Source: Salinibaculum sp. SYNS191
GTDB taxonomy: Archaea > Halobacteriota > Halobacteria > Halobacteriales > Haloarculaceae
DNA: 64,000 nucleotides
Direction: 5' to 3'
Assembly (NCBI RefSeq): GCF_037338445.1
Contig: NZ_CP147838.1
Location: 1,736,001 to 1,800,000 of the forward strand
In this document: positions 61,882-64,000 of the stretch, piece by piece
Numbering within the stretch: position 1 is the stretch's first letter
Layout of the letters: each line of letters opens with the position of its first letter
Notes under the pieces: generated by a model
Told to the model about the DNA's origin: nothing
Seen by the model: the letters and a program-made list of their open reading frames with translations, nothing else
The model's database searches: none
Program-made: the position numbers and the translations under genes

Positions 61882-61968
61882 GCCCGACACTGCGAAGGGC
61901 TGTCGGACAACTTTTGTGGACCGCTGCCGGTGAGAACACTTAATATCCGAGTACGTGTCAGTTCAGCC

Positions 61969-62217
61969 ATGAGTGACGATACGCTCACAGCCCTCTCACA
62001 GCGGCCCGCAGCGTTCTGGATTGCCCTGGCCCTCCTCCTCGGCGGGTCGCTCGTCCCCGACACCGTCACGTTGAGCGGCCAGTCCCTCGGCGGCCTCATG
62101 GTCGGACTCGCCGCCCTCATCCTGGTGACGCGGGTCGTGGTCGCCCTCGCCCGCGTCTTCCGCAACGCCGCCAGCGCCGCTCGCGTCGGCTACGAGAGCG
62201 GCCAGGTCGAGGACTGA
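61969..62217 (+). CDS. Small two-helix membrane protein
   Basis: An 82-residue protein with two hydrophobic segments (about 15-32 and 40-62, GLMVGLAALILVTRVVVALA) and a short charged C terminus (YESGQVED). An A/T-rich cttaatatccg lies about 27 bases upstream of the ATG, a TATA candidate for a leaderless transcript. The function is unknown. It converges with the NOP partner gene. Confidence 0.6.
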   Translation: MSDDTLTALSQRPAAFWIALALLLGGSLVPDTVTLSGQSLGGLMVGLAALILVTRVVVALARVFRNAASAARVGYESGQVED

Positions 62218-62224
62218 GGCCGCG

Positions 62225-62722
62225 CTACAGGTCCCGCCGCCGGCCCTTCGGCACCTGCGAGCGGAGTTCGCCGTAGACGTACAGCCCGACGCCGAGCGGT
62301 TCGGGTTCCCCCGCGACGTCCGCCGTGACGACGAGGTAGCCCCAGTCGCCGTCCCAGTCGTGTTCCTGGTCCTCGCCGGCCATGAACGTCGCCGCCTGCT
62401 CGCGCGTGAGGTGGACGACGTTCGCCGTCGCGTGGCCGCCGAAGCGCTGGACCGCGGTCAGCGTCGGCTTCCAGTGCTCCTGACGGGTCCGCATGAAGGT
62501 GATGCCCAGGCCCTCGATGTCGACCGGCGTCGGCTCCGCGCCCCGCAGCGCCCAGACCTTGCCGCTGCCGCGCTCCCAGAAGGTGTAGTCGGCGAAGACG
62601 GCGGGGTCGACGCCGAAGCGGTCCTCCCACCACGTCAGCACTTCCTCGCGAGTCGCCCGGCCCTCGACCTCCCGCTCGTCCGCGGTGGCCGGCAGGCGGT
62701 CGAAGCGGTGACTGTCGTTCAT
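62225..62722 (-). CDS. Small protein coupled to a NOP-type RNA methyltransferase
   Basis: A 165-residue acidic protein. FDRLPATADEREVEGRATRE leads it, then FADYTFWERGSGKVWALRG and LGITFMRTRQEHWKPTLTAV. The pattern resembles the C-terminal domain that follows the methyltransferase domain in some NSUN/RsmF proteins (WERGSGKVW-like, KPT). The start overlaps the methyltransferase stop by four bases. It may therefore be a detached RNA-binding domain of the same enzyme. This is an inference from position and size. Confidence 0.72.
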   Translation of the reverse strand: MNDSHRFDRLPATADEREVEGRATREEVLTWWEDRFGVDPAVFADYTFWERGSGKVWALRGAEPTPVDIEGLGITFMRTRQEHWKPTLTAVQRFGGHATANVVHLTREQAATFMAGEDQEHDWDGDWGYLVVTADVAGEPEPLGVGLYVYGELRSQVPKGRRRDL

Positions 62723-63675
62723 TCGGACACCTCCAGTTTCGCACAGAAGAACCCACCCGTGTCGTTGTGGTGCGGGTAGATGCGCTTCGCGTTGGCGACC
62801 TGGCCGTCGTACTCCCGGCCCTGCCACTCCGTGACGCCGGGCACGGCGTCCAGCGGCAGGTCGAAGTCGACGACGCGGAAGCCGCCCTCCTCGGCGAGGA
62901 CGTAGTCGAGGACCTCCTCGTTCTCCTCCGGAGCGAACGTGCAGGTGGAGTAGACGACGGTCCCGCCCGGGCGGGTGACCTGCACGGCCCGGCGGAGGAT
63001 GCCCTTCTGCGCGCCGGCGATGCCCTCGACGTGTTCGAGGCTCCACTCGTCTAACGTGTCGGGGTTCTTCCGGATGGTCCCCTCGCAGGAGCAGGGCACG
63101 TCCACGAGCGCGCGGTCGTACCCCTCCCCAGTGTCGGACTGCGTCCGACGAGCCTCCGAGTGTGACTCGGAGACACCGAAGGGCTTCAGCGAGTGGTTCC
63201 GGGCGTCCTCGTGGGTGATGGCGACGTTGGTGACGCCCAGGCGCTCGGCGTTCGAGCGCAGCGCGGAGATGCGCCCGATGTTGTTGTCCGTCGCGACGAC
63301 GCGGCCGGCGTCGTCCATGATGGCCGCGAGCTGGGTCGTCTTGCTGCCCGGCGCGGCGCAGGCGTCCCAGACGCGCTCGCCGGGGGCAGGGTCCAGCACC
63401 GTCGCCGGCACTGCGGAGACCTCCTCCTGGCCGTGGAGCCAGCCGTGGACGTACGGCCAGTTCGCACCGGGCTGGTCCTCCGGCAGGCGGAACAGGCCCG
63501 GGTGCCAGTCGGCCCTCTCGTAGGCGATGTCCGCCTCGTCGAGGGCCCGCATCGCGCGCTCGACGGTCGTCTTGATGGTGTTGACGCGGACGGCCGCGGG
63601 CAGGGGGCGCTCGCAGGCCGCGAGAAACGCCTCGAAGTCGTCGACGAGCGGTTCGTACCGCTCCAGTACGGTCAT
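62719..63675 (-). CDS. NOP2/RsmB-type RNA (cytosine-5) methyltransferase
   Basis: A 318-residue SAM-dependent enzyme that makes m5C in tRNA or rRNA. VWDACAAPGSKTTQLAAIMD is the SAM motif, VDVPCSCEGTIRKNP (motif IV, PC) and YSTCTFAPEENEEVLDYVL (motif VI, TC) give the two cysteines. The N-terminal part has RVNTIKTT and PGLFRLPEDQPG. An in-frame insertion after KPFG (about SESHSEARRTQSDTGE) carries two hairpins at DNA level. It is coupled to the small partner gene by a four-base overlap. A longer frame exists upstream, but the ATG at 63675 fits the domain. Confidence 0.9.
   Translation of the reverse strand: MTVLERYEPLVDDFEAFLAACERPLPAAVRVNTIKTTVERAMRALDEADIAYERADWHPGLFRLPEDQPGANWPYVHGWLHGQEEVSAVPATVLDPAPGERVWDACAAPGSKTTQLAAIMDDAGRVVATDNNIGRISALRSNAERLGVTNVAITHEDARNHSLKPFGVSESHSEARRTQSDTGEGYDRALVDVPCSCEGTIRKNPDTLDEWSLEHVEGIAGAQKGILRRAVQVTRPGGTVVYSTCTFAPEENEEVLDYVLAEEGGFRVVDFDLPLDAVPGVTEWQGREYDGQVANAKRIYPHHNDTGGFFCAKLEVSE
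63131..63176. repeat. Double hairpin within methyltransferase coding sequence
   Basis: Inverted repeats GTCGGAC/GTCCGAC (63133-63139, 63143-63149) and CTCCGAG/CTCGGAG (63154-63160, 63166-63172) lie side by side. An outer pair GTGTC/GACAC (63131-63135, 63172-63176) brackets both. It encodes a Ser/Thr/Glu/Arg loop between two methyltransferase motifs. Confidence 0.65.
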
Positions 63676-63762
63676 TGCCCCGCCTTCGACGGGTCGGCGC
63701 TTGTGGGTTTCGACTCTCCGGCCCCGAAGCCCCCATATGCGTCCAGCGCGTGAACTACCAAC

Positions 63763-64000
63763 ATGGTAGACAGCGATCTCGGAACCGCCACAATCGTCTA
63801 CGAAGACCCCCACGAGGGAACGGTCGAGACGACAGTCCAGAACGAGCACATCGCGTACTTCCAGGACCACTGGATTCTCAGGCGCGGCGAGGACGCGTCG
63901 GGCAACGACCTGGTGCGGCGCATCCCGGTCGAGCGCGTCCACTACGTCGAGCGCAGCGTGACGGCGTTCGAGGACGAGGTCGGGACGCTGCGCAACCAGG
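63763..64000 (+). CDS. Hypothetical protein, cut by the window end
   Basis: An ATG frame opens at 63763 and remains open to the last base (79 codons). It begins MVDSDLGTATIVYEDPHEGT, then VETTVQNEHIAYFQDHWIL and RRIPVERVHYVERSVTAFED. This acidic alpha/beta start resembles small haloarchaeal conserved proteins, but no family is assigned. It is divergent from the methyltransferase gene across 87 bases. Confidence 0.55.
   Translation, partial: MVDSDLGTATIVYEDPHEGTVETTVQNEHIAYFQDHWILRRGEDASGNDLVRRIPVERVHYVERSVTAFEDEVGTLRNQ

Overview
The window is a stretch of a haloarchaeal (class Halobacteria) chromosome. The base composition is strongly GC-rich, the predicted proteins are acidic and rich in Asp and Glu, and several secretory proteins carry twin-arginine signals. 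Archaeal markers present are FtsZ1, the SecE/Spt5 pair, a DtdA-type D-aminoacyl-tRNA deacylase, XPB and XPD helicases and HTH_10 (bacterioopsin-activator type) regulators. A genus cannot be fixed from the sequence. No rRNA, tRNA, insertion sequence or CRISPR array was recognised.

Region 1 (1-14.4 kb) is mostly housekeeping: a methyltransferase, 6-phosphogluconate dehydrogenase, a sugar nucleotidyltransferase, a Zn-ribbon HTH protein and a soluble Rieske protein. Then come the overlapping pabB-pabA-pabC operon for p-aminobenzoate, a helix-hairpin-helix protein with 27-bp tandem repeats, aroE, a Ca2+/Na+ antiporter overlapping dtdA, ftsZ1, a PPOX-like protein, secE and spt5. A diverged copy of the last 32 codons of spt5 sits beyond the real gene, followed by a lactate permease that looks inserted.

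Region 2 (16.7-34.1 kb) holds a zinc-finger protein, a PHP-type protein, a YdjM-like hydrolase, the CinA amidohydrolase domain, an aminotransferase, XPD, a 51-residue zinc protein, an ArsA/Get3-type ATPase, an SDR and a probably foreign PD-(D/E)xK protein. Endonuclease V and a zinc-finger rhomboid protease overlap. Next is a complete cytochrome bc operon: membrane halocyanin, small membrane subunit, Rieske protein, split cytochrome b and two small membrane proteins, with an accessory membrane protein upstream. It contains no c-type cytochrome. XPB lies just beyond it.

Region 3 (34.1-56.4 kb) is an accessory block between XPB and its usual partner Bax1. It carries an aldo/keto reductase, two small signalling or regulatory proteins, a membrane protein, a formate-dehydrogenase-type molybdoenzyme with mobA, a coupled HhH-like protein and yqeC. 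It also carries a 7TM histidine kinase, several lipoproteins, a Tat-exported protein with two bacterial-type HU domains, and a three-gene locus in which a membrane-bound winged-helix regulator is flanked by AACGCGTTT-type palindromes. An HTH_10 regulator and a DrrAB-like exporter close the block.

Region 4 (56.5-64 kb) holds Bax1, a divergent sulfur-trafficking module (TusA and DsrE-like against two YeeE/YedE channels and a TrmB-type HTH regulator), small membrane proteins, and a NOP-type RNA m5C methyltransferase overlapping a small partner protein. A gene truncated by the window end completes the sequence.

The observations I rate highest are the exported double-HU protein, the palindromic operator array of the membrane regulator, the spt5 tail duplication beside the lactate permease, the palindromic in-frame insertions in pabA and the NOP methyltransferase, and the wide separation of XPB from Bax1.
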